Shown piece by piece: positions 18,010 to 25,739 of a stretch of DNA of 64,000 nt. The position numbers and the translations under genes are program-made. The notes beneath the pieces are model-generated. The model did no database searches. It had not been told where the DNA came from and saw only the letters and a program-made list of their open reading frames with translations. The DNA lies in NCBI RefSeq assembly GCF_016862455.1, contig NZ_BOMZ01000002.1, forward strand, positions 62,001-126,000, in the 5' to 3' direction. The stretch's first letter is position 1; every line of letters starts with the position of its first letter. Source of the stretch: Actinoplanes utahensis (GTDB lineage Bacteria; Actinomycetota; Actinomycetes; Mycobacteriales; Micromonosporaceae).

Positions 18010-18775
18010 CGCCCTCGGCCCGCAGCGCGGCCAGGATCGGCGGCAGACAGACGGCGGCCATCCGGGCGTACCCGTCGGGCGAGGGGTGAAAGCGGTCGGC
18101 GCCGAACATGCGAGCCGGATCGGCCTCGAAGAAGGGGTTGAGCAGGGCGGCCAGCGCGATCGGATGCCCACCGGCGGCCTCCACCTCCGCCGTCTGCGCG
18201 GCGGCCAGCCGGCGGCTGCGCACGGACGCCAGCCAGCGCAGCGGCGGCCGCAGCGGTGGCAGGACCCGCAGGTCCGGACAGGTGCCGACGACGACGTGGC
18301 AGCCGGCGGCCCGGAGTCGCCCGACCGCGTCACCGAGCTGCCGGGCCGCCGCCCGGAGCGGCGCGAACCGGGTGACGTCGTTGCCACCGACGAAGATGAC
18401 CGCGAGATCCGGCTCATGGGCGAGCGCGGCGCGCACCTGGTGCGGCAGATCCGACGACATGGCGCCGACGAAGGCCGGCTGACGTAGCCGTACCGGCCGG
18501 CCGGTGCGACGGGCGACGGCGGTGCCCAACAGGACACCCGGCGTCTCCCGGCGGCGGCCGGCCCCGTACCCGGCGGCGAAGGAGTCCCCGAGGATCGTCA
18601 TGGTCAGCGGCGGGCCCGGGAACCGCGCACCGATCAGGCCCTCCGCCCGGGGCGGCGGTCGCATCGCGACGGGAACGACACGTTGCACGCCGCGGGCCTG
18701 CCCGACGATGACGACGACCGTACCGGCCAGCACGGCCACCACCACACCGAACACCACACCGAGAAGTACGCTCAC
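17975..18775 (-). CDS. Membrane-anchored SGNH/GDSL hydrolase
   Basis: This 266-residue protein has an N-terminal helix (LLGVVFGVVVAVLAGTVVVI) that should anchor it outside the membrane. The SGNH blocks are block I ILGDSFAAGYG, block III VGGNDVT and block V DRFHPSPDGY, supplying the Ser-Asp-His triad. Such enzymes remove acyl groups from lipids, cell-wall polymers or polysaccharides. Its 3' end overlaps that of the MmyB-type regulator by 35 bases. A perfect palindrome copy sits about 153 bases upstream of its start. Confidence 0.9.
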   Translation of the reverse strand: MSVLLGVVFGVVVAVLAGTVVVIVGQARGVQRVVPVAMRPPPRAEGLIGARFPGPPLTMTILGDSFAAGYGAGRRRETPGVLLGTAVARRTGRPVRLRQPAFVGAMSSDLPHQVRAALAHEPDLAVIFVGGNDVTRFAPLRAAARQLGDAVGRLRAAGCHVVVGTCPDLRVLPPLRPPLRWLASVRSRRLAAAQTAEVEAAGGHPIALAALLNPFFEADPARMFGADRFHPSPDGYARMAAVCLPPILAALRAEGVIPPGCPTGRR

Positions 18776-18927
18776 CGGCGCGAACCCGGATCGGCCACCG
18801 CGCCCGGGACCGCACGCCGGCCGCCGGGTCCCCCCTCACCGTGCCGTCGCATGCGTCTCTCCCGTCGACCTTCGCTGCGGGGCGGCTTCCGCCCGCGGAG
18901 GTCGAACGATCGCATGTGGAGCGCGGC

Positions 18928-18956
18928 CCTGCCAGGGACCGTCGATCCCTGGCAGG
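18928..18956. promoter_or_regulatory. Palindrome copy 3: CCTGCCAGGGA-N7-TCCCTGGCAGG
   Basis: Both 11-base arms are identical to those at 10221-10249 and the spacer is again 7 bases but of different sequence, which points to selection on the arms. It lies in the 252-base gap between the SGNH hydrolase start and the PL11 relic stop. I see nothing else in that gap. It could regulate the SGNH hydrolase or, less likely, terminate transcription from the relic. Confidence 0.6.
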
Positions 18957-19027
18957 CGGGACGATGCGGCGACATCCTCGGCGGGCAGGAGGCAGACGAA
19001 GGGGCCGGAGGAGAACCGCCGCGGCGG

Positions 19028-19526
19028 TCAGGGCTGGTGAATGGCGGGGCGTGGGGGCGTTCGCATGTCGGCGCCGATGAAGAAGCCGGGGTGCGGTGGC
19101 TGGTTGTACGCGGTGTTCTGCCAGGCCAGCGCCAGCCGGTACCGGGCGTCCTGGAGCAGGGTGGTGATCCGCCGGTCGGTCGGTGGGGGCGTGGAGTAGA
19201 TGCGCAGGGCCGTGTTGTCGGTGGTCGGCCAGACCTGGCCGGTACGCGCGTCGGCGAACCAGGACGACGGTTTGGCGGCGTCCTCGCTCACCTTGAAGAC
19301 CTCCAGCCCGGGCGGGCCGGGTCGAGGTCCCCGACGTGTCCGGCATCGCCGTGTTGCCGTTGCCGGAACGCACACTGATGAGCCCTCGGTCGAGCCGTTC
19401 CATCTGCCGCCCGGCACCGCTCAGCGGCGAGGTGGACGGTTGCGGGCTCGACGGTGGAGCGGCGGGGGCGGTGAGGACAGCGGCGCTGGTCGCCGCGATG
19501 GACAGTGCTGTGCGGGGATGTGCCAT
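19028..19526 (-). pseudogene. Relic of a PL11 rhamnogalacturonan lyase with internal deletions and a frameshift
   Basis: Frame 1 from ATG 19526 gives a signal peptide (RTALSIAATSAAVLTAPAAP) and then the PL11 N terminus GRQMERLDRGLISVRSGNGN. After about 110 bases the coding continues in another frame with EVFKVSEDAAKPSSWFADAR, which belongs to the middle of PL11 enzymes. That is followed directly by TALRIYSTPPPTDRR and RLALAWQNTAYNQPPHPGFF, which belong to the extreme C terminus. About 450 residues are therefore missing in at least two deletions. Intact PL11 enzymes are about 600 residues and cleave the pectin RG-I backbone, matching the adjacent arabinan genes. Confidence 0.85.
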
Positions 19527-19591
19527 GGCCGGGTGACCCTTCTGGCGCTCGGGGACGACGCGCCGGCGAGGTGGTCCGTGGGCTGAGGATG

Positions 19592-19629
19592 CCCCGCCTG
19601 CCCGGGCGGTGAGCCGAAGGCAGGCGGGG
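19592..19629. terminator. Hairpin at the end of the GH43 operon
   Basis: CCCCGCCTGCC (19592-19602) pairs with GGCAGGCGGGG (19619-19629), an 11-bp perfect stem with a 16-base loop. It starts seven bases beyond the stop codon at 19636 on the minus strand. It is the natural terminator of the three-gene arabinan operon. Confidence 0.7.
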
Positions 19630-19635
19630 GCGCGC

Positions 19636-21021
19636 TCAGTAGCCGATGCGGAAGGTGGCGTCCTGCCGGTCCGCTGCGGCGGAGGTGCCGCTGAGGGGAT
19701 CGATCCGCAGCACGTAGCCGGAATGGCGGATGTAGTGGGTCGGCAGGTTGTGCGACCGGAACGAGGTCCATCCGCTGTCGGCGAGGCCGGCGGTGCGGTG
19801 GAACGTCGCGTCGCCGGCGAAGGTGCTCGTGCCGTCGTTGGCTACGAGTACCAGGTGGTAGCCGGAGTGCCGCAGGTAGTGGTTGGCGACGTCGACCGGT
19901 TGGAAGGACACGCCGCTGGAGTCGGCCAGCCCAGGGACGAGCCGCCATTGAGAGTCGGCGTACGGGTCGAACGGGTACGCGTCGATGCGGGCGGCGTAGT
20001 TCGCGTGCCGGATCAGGTGGTCGGGGTAGTTGTAGGACGTGATCCGGTTCCAGGCGGGCGCTCCCCACCGGGACAGCAGGTTCGCGTGCTCGGTGGCGGT
20101 GATGGGGCAGATGGTCGGGTGTTTGGCGTTCAGCGGCTGGTGGTACTGCGCCTTGGTCAGCGGGCTCCAGCTGTTGGCACCGATGTCGCCGGACCGCCAC
20201 ACGTACAGTTCGCCGTTGTTCGGGGAGAACGAGTCGCCGTACAGATACCACTCGTTGCGGTCGTTGGCCTTGACGACGATCGGCGCCTCGATGCCGCCGT
20301 TCACCACACCACTGGTGTAGGTGCCCCGGTCGAAACCGCGAGGGTTCAGCGTGCTGGAGCGGGCGCCGTAGAGCCGGCCGTCGGCGAAGCTCTTGTAGTA
20401 CAGATAGTTGACGCCGTCGTGGATGTGCATGGTGGCATCGAGGACGTCGAAGCCCGGGTCGAAGAACAACTGCGCCGAGCCGACCGTACGGAAGTCGCCG
20501 GTGTAGTTGACGTGGAAGGCGTCCCGGCCGCCGCTGTTGGCGGAGTAGATGATGCCGTACTGCCCGCGGGCGGCGTCCCAGAACGCCTCGGGCGCCCAGG
20601 TGTGCGTGTTCATGGTGTGCATGCGCAGCCGGCGGTAGCCGGTGAAGCTGCGCAGGTCGGCCGAGTCCCAGCAGTGGATGTACTGGTTCGGCTGGGTGAA
20701 GTCGGTGCCGGTGAGGTCGGTGGCCAGCACGACGAAGGCGCCGTCCTGCTTGCGCATGATGAACGGGTCGCGCAGGCCACGGGTGCCGGCGGTCGGGGTG
20801 ACGACCGGGTTGTTCTGGTTGAGCGGCGTCCAGTCCAGGCCGTTGGAGCTGACGGCCAGGTGCAGGCCGTAGTCGTCGGCCAGCTTCGACGGCGACTCGG
20901 TGAAGTAGCCCATGACGTAGCCGCTGTAGGTGGCGGCGTGCGCCGGTCCGGCCGGGCCGAGCAGGGTCGCACCGGCCGCGGCGGCGCCGGAGGCGAGGAG
21001 GGTACGCCGAGAGAGGTTCAC
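19636..21021 (-). CDS. Secreted GH43-like glycosidase with C-terminal AbfB (CBM42) arabinose-binding domain
   Basis: From GTG 21021, seven bases after GGAG, the protein has 461 residues. ATG 21036, overlapping the upstream stop, is the alternative. A Tat signal is present (SRRTLLASGAAAAGATLLG). The catalytic part is a five-bladed-propeller GH43-type domain with RDPFIMR, DATMHIHDG and GIEAPIVV in the expected order of the base, pKa modulator and acid. The C-terminal 130 residues form an AbfB/CBM42 beta-trefoil (HYLRHSGYHLVLV, SFRSHNLPTHYIRHSGYVLR), which binds arabinofuranose side chains. The likely role is removing arabinose from arabinan or arabinoxylan. Confidence 0.85.
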   Translation of the reverse strand: MNLSRRTLLASGAAAAGATLLGPAGPAHAATYSGYVMGYFTESPSKLADDYGLHLAVSSNGLDWTPLNQNNPVVTPTAGTRGLRDPFIMRKQDGAFVVLATDLTGTDFTQPNQYIHCWDSADLRSFTGYRRLRMHTMNTHTWAPEAFWDAARGQYGIIYSANSGGRDAFHVNYTGDFRTVGSAQLFFDPGFDVLDATMHIHDGVNYLYYKSFADGRLYGARSSTLNPRGFDRGTYTSGVVNGGIEAPIVVKANDRNEWYLYGDSFSPNNGELYVWRSGDIGANSWSPLTKAQYHQPLNAKHPTICPITATEHANLLSRWGAPAWNRITSYNYPDHLIRHANYAARIDAYPFDPYADSQWRLVPGLADSSGVSFQPVDVANHYLRHSGYHLVLVANDGTSTFAGDATFHRTAGLADSGWTSFRSHNLPTHYIRHSGYVLRIDPLSGTSAAADRQDATFRIGY

Positions 21022-21032
21022 GGTTCCGCTCC

Positions 21033-22502
21033 TCATTCCCCGGCCGGCGCGGTGAGGGTGGCGCCGAGACGGACCGGGGTGCCGAAGTTCGGGGTGCCGT
21101 CGGCGTTCCAGGTGAACTTCTGGGCCCGGGTGGAGCGGTTCATGTCGCAGCCGCCGCCCGCGGAGTCGTTGGCGTGGTAGACGATCCAGTCCTCGGTGCC
21201 GTCCGGGCTCTTGAAGAAGCCGTTGTGGCCGGGCGCGAAGACCCCGTTGGCGTCGTTGCGCTGGAACACCGGCGTGGACTTCTTGGTCCAGTGGGCAGGG
21301 TTGAGCGGGTCGGTTCCGGTCAGCGTGAGCAGGCCCAGCTTGTAGTCCGGGCCCCAGCACGCGGACGCCGAGTAGACGACCATCACCTTGCCGTCGTGGT
21401 ACAGCGGTTCGGGGCCCTCGTTGACCGCGCCGGTCTGCCGCTCCCAGGACAGCGTGGGCGAACTGAGCCGGGACCGGGAGCCGGACAGGGTCCACGGGTT
21501 GGACAGCCGCTGAATGAAGTTCGACTGTCCCGCGCCGTCACCGCCGTAGGTCGCCATCAGGTACAGGCTGCTGCCGACCTTGAGCACGCTGGCGTCGAGG
21601 GACCAGTCGCTGCCGAGGTCGGCCTTGAAGGTGTACGGGCCCATCGGGTCGGTGCCGGCCGATTCGAGGACGTGCAACCGCTGGGTGGGGTTGTAGTCGG
21701 ACACGTTCTGCCCGGCGGTGTAGTAGAAGTACCAGCGCTTGCCGTTGGGGCCGTCGAGCAGGTGGAACTCCGGCGCCCACATGTTGCAGCAGCCGTTCGG
21801 CCGGCCCGCCAGGTTGAAGATCACCTGGTCGGCGGCGGTGGCCAGCCCCGCCAGCGTGGTGGCCCGGCGCATGGTGATGGTGGAGTTCCACGTCGTGGTG
21901 GCCAGGTGGTAGTAGCCGTTGTGGTGCTGCAGCCACGGATCCGGGCCGTTGCGTTTGATCGGGTTGGTGAACGTCCGCGCCGCACCGGTCAGCGCGACGA
22001 GCTGCCACTGCTGGTTGGCGCCGTCGAGGTCCTGGTACTGCGACACCCTGGCCCCGTCGGCGGTGGACCACTCCCAGACCTCGAGGGCCTTGCCACTGTT
22101 GCGGTTGATCAGCCGAACGTGGCCGCCGGCCGAATCGGCCAACCGGAACTGCTGCCGGGCATCGCCACGGTCGGTGTTCTGCACCAACTGAACACCGTCG
22201 GCCGTGGTGGGCAGGTCGAGCACCTTGCCGCTGTGCACCGACTGCACCCGGTACCAGCCGCCACCGGAGTCCAGGAACCTCCACTGCTGCCAGGCACCGT
22301 CGTTACGGGCGTACTGGTTGATCGGAGCACCGTCGCCGGTGGCCAGGTCGTAGACGTCGAGGGCCTTGCCGCTGTTGCGGTTGACCAGCACGTACGGGGT
22401 GCCGACCTGGACCGTGGCAGCCTCGGCGGAGGTCGTGACGGCAACCGTGCCGGTGACCGCGAGCACCATGGTGGCGGCCGCCGTCAGGAATCGCTTCTTC
22501 AT
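21033..22502 (-). CDS. Secreted GH43-type glycosidase with N-terminal ricin-like CBM13
   Basis: From ATG 22502, with GAGAGGAG upstream, the protein has 489 residues. It has a Sec signal (LTAAATMVLAVTGTVAVTT), a ricin B-type trefoil (about residues 30-175) with repeated QxW motifs (QQWRF, QQFRL, QQWQL), and a GH43-type catalytic domain. That domain shows NGPDPWL (base Asp), WSLDASVLK (pKa modulator) and AVNEGPEPLYH (acid Glu). It is likely an exo- or endo-arabinanase/arabinofuranosidase. The CBM13-coding part is identical in DNA to that of the next gene upstream over 389 bases. Confidence 0.88.
   Translation of the reverse strand: MKKRFLTAAATMVLAVTGTVAVTTSAEAATVQVGTPYVLVNRNSGKALDVYDLATGDGAPINQYARNDGAWQQWRFLDSGGGWYRVQSVHSGKVLDLPTTADGVQLVQNTDRGDARQQFRLADSAGGHVRLINRNSGKALEVWEWSTADGARVSQYQDLDGANQQWQLVALTGAARTFTNPIKRNGPDPWLQHHNGYYHLATTTWNSTITMRRATTLAGLATAADQVIFNLAGRPNGCCNMWAPEFHLLDGPNGKRWYFYYTAGQNVSDYNPTQRLHVLESAGTDPMGPYTFKADLGSDWSLDASVLKVGSSLYLMATYGGDGAGQSNFIQRLSNPWTLSGSRSRLSSPTLSWERQTGAVNEGPEPLYHDGKVMVVYSASACWGPDYKLGLLTLTGTDPLNPAHWTKKSTPVFQRNDANGVFAPGHNGFFKSPDGTEDWIVYHANDSAGGGCDMNRSTRAQKFTWNADGTPNFGTPVRLGATLTAPAGE
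22003..22391 (-). repeat. 389-bp perfect direct repeat, copy A (CBM13-coding)
   Basis: Base-by-base comparison with 23460-23848 at a constant offset of 1457 shows no difference. The copy covers nearly the whole ricin-type module of the GH43 gene at 21033-22502. The flanking bases diverge at once on both sides. Synonymous sites are identical too, which indicates a recent duplication or gene conversion rather than protein-level constraint. Confidence 0.95.
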
Positions 22503-22516
22503 CGCCAAGGCTCCTC

Positions 22517-23995
22517 TCAGTAGACGAACGGCCAGCCGGCGGCGTCGTACCCGAGGCGGTTGAGCCCGAGCCGCGAGGCGCCGTTGTCGGCGTAGTAGTG
22601 GTAGACCAGCACGTCGCCGTCGGTGTCCTGGAGGACGGCCTGGTGGCCGGGACCGTGGACGCTGCCGTGCCCGGCCAGCACCTGGGTGCCGCCGCCGGAG
22701 TTCATCGCGGTGCCGTTGCGGTCCACGAACGGCCCGTTCGGGCTCGCCGAACGGCCGACCATGATGCGGTACGTGCTCGCCGCGCCCTGGCAGCAGCGGT
22801 CGAACGACACCCACAGGTAGTAGAAGGAGCCGTGCTTGACCATGTGCGGCGCTTCGATCGCCCCGCCGTTACGGCCGGCGATCAGCCGGATCGACGAGTC
22901 GGCCCGCAGGCCCGTCGAGGGGTTCAGGGCGATCTGCTGCATGCCGGACCAGAACGAGCCGAAGTTCAGCCACCACCGGCCGGCGTCGTCCACGATCAGG
23001 TTCGGGTCGATCGCGTTGTAGTTGTTCGACGTGGTGGACTCGATGACCAGGCCCCGGTTCGTCCAGGTTCCGGAGGCGCCCGTCGGGCTGGTCGCCAGGA
23101 AGATCGCCGAGCGGTTGGAGCCGAAGGTCGAGGCGGAGTAGTACAGGTAGTACTGGCCGTTGCGGTACGAGATGTCCGGCGCCCACAGGTTACGGCTGCC
23201 ACCGGTGTAGGTGGTGGTCCACGGCGCCCCGTTGGGGAACGCCGCTCCCGCCTCCCGGAACGTCGTGCGATCGGTGGACGTGGTCAGCCGAATGTCGTCG
23301 CCGGTCTGCGCGACGATGTACGAGCCCGCGGGCGTCCTGACGATCGTCGGGTCGTGCGTTCCCGTCGCACCCGAGACGGCGCCCGGCCCGGGGTACGACG
23401 ACGGCGGCGTGGTCGGGGTGCCGGTGGGAGCGGGGTTTCCGGCGCCCAGCCGGGCCAGTTGCCACTGCTGGTTGGCGCCGTCGAGGTCCTGGTACTGCGA
23501 CACCCTGGCCCCGTCGGCGGTGGACCACTCCCAGACCTCGAGGGCCTTGCCACTGTTGCGGTTGATCAGCCGAACGTGGCCGCCGGCCGAATCGGCCAAC
23601 CGGAACTGCTGCCGGGCATCGCCACGGTCGGTGTTCTGCACCAACTGAACACCGTCGGCCGTGGTGGGCAGGTCGAGCACCTTGCCGCTGTGCACCGACT
23701 GCACCCGGTACCAGCCGCCACCGGAGTCCAGGAACCTCCACTGCTGCCAGGCACCGTCGTTACGGGCGTACTGGTTGATCGGAGCACCGTCGCCGGTGGC
23801 CAGGTCGTAGACGTCGAGGGCCTTGCCGCTGTTGCGGTTGACCAGCACATAGGAGGCGGCAGGGTCGACGACGGCCGCCGCGGCGGAACGGGTGGCCACC
23901 GCGACGCCGGCGGCGGCGAGACCGATGGTGAGCGCTGCCAGGGCGACGCGTCGCAGCGAGCGTGCTCGCTGCACGGGGGGAGCGGACGAAGACAT
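22517..23995 (-). CDS. Secreted arabinan endo-1,5-alpha-L-arabinosidase (GH43) with N-terminal ricin-like CBM13
   Basis: From ATG 23995, with GAAGGA upstream, the protein has 492 residues. It has a twin-arginine-like or Sec signal (RSLRRVALAALTIGLAAAG), a CBM13 trefoil (about residues 45-190), a Pro/Thr linker (PTGTPTTPPSSYPG) and a GH43 domain. The catalytic residues are in GTHDPTIV (base Asp), NAIDPNLIV (modulator Asp) and GGAIEAPHMV (acid Glu). This motif set is characteristic of endo-arabinanases. It is the first gene of the arabinan operon, with 14 bases to the next gene, and has LacI-type operator candidates upstream. Confidence 0.92.
   Translation of the reverse strand: MSSSAPPVQRARSLRRVALAALTIGLAAAGVAVATRSAAAAVVDPAASYVLVNRNSGKALDVYDLATGDGAPINQYARNDGAWQQWRFLDSGGGWYRVQSVHSGKVLDLPTTADGVQLVQNTDRGDARQQFRLADSAGGHVRLINRNSGKALEVWEWSTADGARVSQYQDLDGANQQWQLARLGAGNPAPTGTPTTPPSSYPGPGAVSGATGTHDPTIVRTPAGSYIVAQTGDDIRLTTSTDRTTFREAGAAFPNGAPWTTTYTGGSRNLWAPDISYRNGQYYLYYSASTFGSNRSAIFLATSPTGASGTWTNRGLVIESTTSNNYNAIDPNLIVDDAGRWWLNFGSFWSGMQQIALNPSTGLRADSSIRLIAGRNGGAIEAPHMVKHGSFYYLWVSFDRCCQGAASTYRIMVGRSASPNGPFVDRNGTAMNSGGGTQVLAGHGSVHGPGHQAVLQDTDGDVLVYHYYADNGASRLGLNRLGYDAAGWPFVY
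23460..23848 (-). repeat. 389-bp perfect direct repeat, copy B (CBM13-coding)
   Basis: This is identical to 22003-22391. It codes for the ricin-type module of the endo-arabinanase gene. The boundaries fall near the domain edges: just after the signal peptide region and just before the linker. The repeat thus behaves as a moved or converted domain cassette. Confidence 0.95.
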
Positions 23996-24130
23996 GACGG
24001 TCCTTCGGTCGGGGGACCGTGACAGCTGGGGAATACCGCCACGGAACACCTGGTCGCGGACAGGAGACCACCGGGGCGATGAGGTGGGGAAGCACCGGGC
24101 GGTCATCCGTACGAAACAGGTGTGAATCAA

Positions 24131-24144
24131 TGTTTGCGATAACA
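24131..24144. promoter_or_regulatory. LacI-type operator candidate TGTTTGCGATAACA
   Basis: The 14-mer fits TGTT-NN-CG-NN-AACA, a pattern seen at many LacI-family sugar operators with a central CG. It lies 136 bases upstream of the endo-arabinanase start. A second copy of the same pattern is at 24239-24252. Extended by flanking bases, the two sites are near inverted copies (13 of 14). Confidence 0.55.
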
Positions 24145-24198
24145 ACACATCGCGTCAAGGCCGCCCGCGCACGTAAGTCTTTCCAGTTCTTTACATTC

Positions 24199-24212
24199 TT
24201 GCAGCGCTGCAA
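24199..24212. promoter_or_regulatory. Perfect 14-bp palindrome TTGCAGCGCTGCAA
   Basis: This fully symmetric site has a central GCGC and lies between the two LacI-type candidates. It is about 204 bases upstream of the endo-arabinanase start. It may be a further operator for a LacI-family or other dimeric regulator. No assignment is possible from sequence alone. Confidence 0.4.
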
Positions 24213-24238
24213 TCCACGCAGTGGAGCCATCCAGTCGT

Positions 24239-24252
24239 TGTTAACGCAAACA
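24239..24252. promoter_or_regulatory. LacI-type operator candidate TGTTAACGCAAACA
   Basis: This is the second TGTT-NN-CG-NN-AACA match, 108 bases from the first. Paired sites at this distance would allow looping or cooperative repression of the arabinan operon. Confidence 0.5.
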
Positions 24253-24298
24253 GGAGCGCGGTCAGAAGCGGCCGTCCCCTCGGGCGGAGAGTCGAGGC

Positions 24299-24325
24299 CC
24301 GATAGGGACCGTCACTGACTGGCAG
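24299..24325. promoter_or_regulatory. Degenerate copy of the CCTGCCAGGGA palindrome
   Basis: CCGATAGGGA-N7-TGACTGGCAG matches CTGCCAGGGA-N7-TCCCTGGCAG at 7 of 10 and 8 of 10 arm positions, and keeps the exact 7-base spacer (CCGTCAC, compared with CCGTCGA at 18939). It lies in the long gap upstream of the arabinan operon. The roughly 550 bases from 23996 to 24548 hold no credible gene, only these regulatory candidates. Confidence 0.35.
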
Positions 24326-24548
24326 CCATCCCTCCTGCTGCAACCACTACCGGGTCTCGGTCCGGATCACTCTTTCGGGGTGTTGCGGATACCGGCATCG
24401 GCGGGCCGGGGCGGACGGCGGCGACCGGGCGTACGGTTGGGGCAGATCTGCCGTAGGTACGGATGGTGCCGTTTCGGTGGGACGCCGGCTCTCGTGATGC
24501 CGGGTCCGAATTCGCGGTCACCCCGGGGCGGAGTCGGAGGTTGCCGTC

Positions 24549-25344
24549 ATGGTGGCCGAGCGGTGTGTGCGCAAGGGTGGGGCTGGCCGTGGTCCTGGTG
24601 GATAGCGATGGCCGGCGGCCTCGGGTGGCTCGGCTGGTGGCCGCGCACGGTCCGGATGTGGGCGAGTTGTGCCGGGCGTGCGTGACGCATTTCCCCGATG
24701 TGCGGGGTGTGGGTGTGGCGGTGATGACCGGCACGGCGCGGCAGGTGCGTTATGCCAGTGACGCCGTCAGCGAGCGGGTGGAGCGGTTGCAGGTGCTGCT
24801 GGGTGAGGGCCCGTGCCGGGATGCCTTCGGCATGGGTGGCCCGGTTCTGGCCGAGGATCTTGAGGCTGCGGTGTGGCGGGAGCGGTGGCCGGCGTTCGCC
24901 GGGGCGGCGCTGCAGGCGGGGGCGGCGGCGGTGTTCGCGCTGCCGTTGCGTGCCGGCACGCTGGGCGTCGGCGTCCTCGATCTGTATCGCGACAGCCCGG
25001 GCGCCCTGGCCGATCAGGATCTGGCGGACGCGCTGGACTTCGCCGACGCGGTCACCGACCTGCTGCTGGCCGAGGCTCTGCCCGGCGACAGCAGCGGTGA
25101 CCTCGACACCAGGGCCGGAGGTCACCTGGCGCAGCGGGCGGTGGTGCACCAGGCCACCGGCATGGTCAGCGTGCAGCTCGAGGCGGGACCCGAGGAGGCG
25201 TTCGCTCGGCTGCGCGCCCACGCGTTCGCCGCGGAACGCGAGTTGGAGGCGGTGGCCGCCGACGTGGTCGCCCGGCGGCTGCGCTTCGACGAGCTTGACG
25301 ACGATCCTGGCCGCGGTGCCCTGGACAGTGATGGAGCGAAATAA
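24549..25344 (+). CDS. GAF-ANTAR signalling protein, start uncertain and possibly frameshifted
   Basis: The coding signal is clear from about 24589. A GAF domain (GVAVMTGTARQVRYASDAVS, LGEGPCRDAFGMGGPV, FALPLRAGTLGVGVLDLY) is followed by an ANTAR RNA-binding domain (RAVVHQATGMVSVQLEAG to RRLRF). GTG 24589, after AAGGGTGGGG, starts a 251-residue protein. ATG 24549 has a better ribosome site (CGGAGG) but its frame stops after 18 codons; restoring one base in the run near 24575-24582 would join it to the GAF frame. ANTAR proteins bind dual-hairpin leader RNAs and prevent termination. Confidence 0.7.
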
Positions 25345-25737
25345 CATGTCGCGGGCGGCAGCGGCACACCGATCGCCGTCCTCAACCTCTACGGCCGCGA
25401 TACCGCTGCGATGGCCCCGCTGATCGCCGGCGTCCGCACCGTCTACACCACGCAGGCACCACCGGCCGGCACCCGGCCGGACATCGACGACGGCGCTCGG
25501 CAGCTTCTCACCGGGCTGGCACGAGCCCTGTCCGTGCGCGCCACCATCCAGCAAGCGGTCGGCGTCCTCATGGCCCGTAACGGCCGCGATGCCGCTGAAA
25601 GGTACCGGCGACTCCGCCTCCGCGCCGCCGAGACCGGCAGCTCGCTGACCGACACCCCGACCGCTCTGCTCGACGGCGCAGCCACGCCCCCGCCGGCCCC
25701 GCCGGGAACGGTCCGGTGCGAGCGCCGGCCGCAGTAG
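25345..25737 (+). pseudogene. 5'-truncated second GAF-ANTAR gene fragment
   Basis: Immediately after the stop of the preceding gene, in the same frame, lies GTPIAVLNLYGRDTAAM, typical of the end of an actinobacterial GAF domain. An ANTAR domain follows (LARALSVRATIQQAVGVLMA to AAERYRRLRLRAAE). The N-terminal two thirds of such a protein is missing and there is no ribosome site. It looks like the scar of a tandem duplication or recombination. ATG 25411 could still start a 108-residue ANTAR-only protein. Confidence 0.65.
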
Positions 25738-25739
25738 CG

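Noticed and set aside
24312..24734. Minus-strand 140-codon frame opposite the GAF/ANTAR start.
   Set aside because: Its composition is low-complexity Pro/Thr/Arg, it overlaps operator sites and the GAF coding region, and it has no family match by eye.
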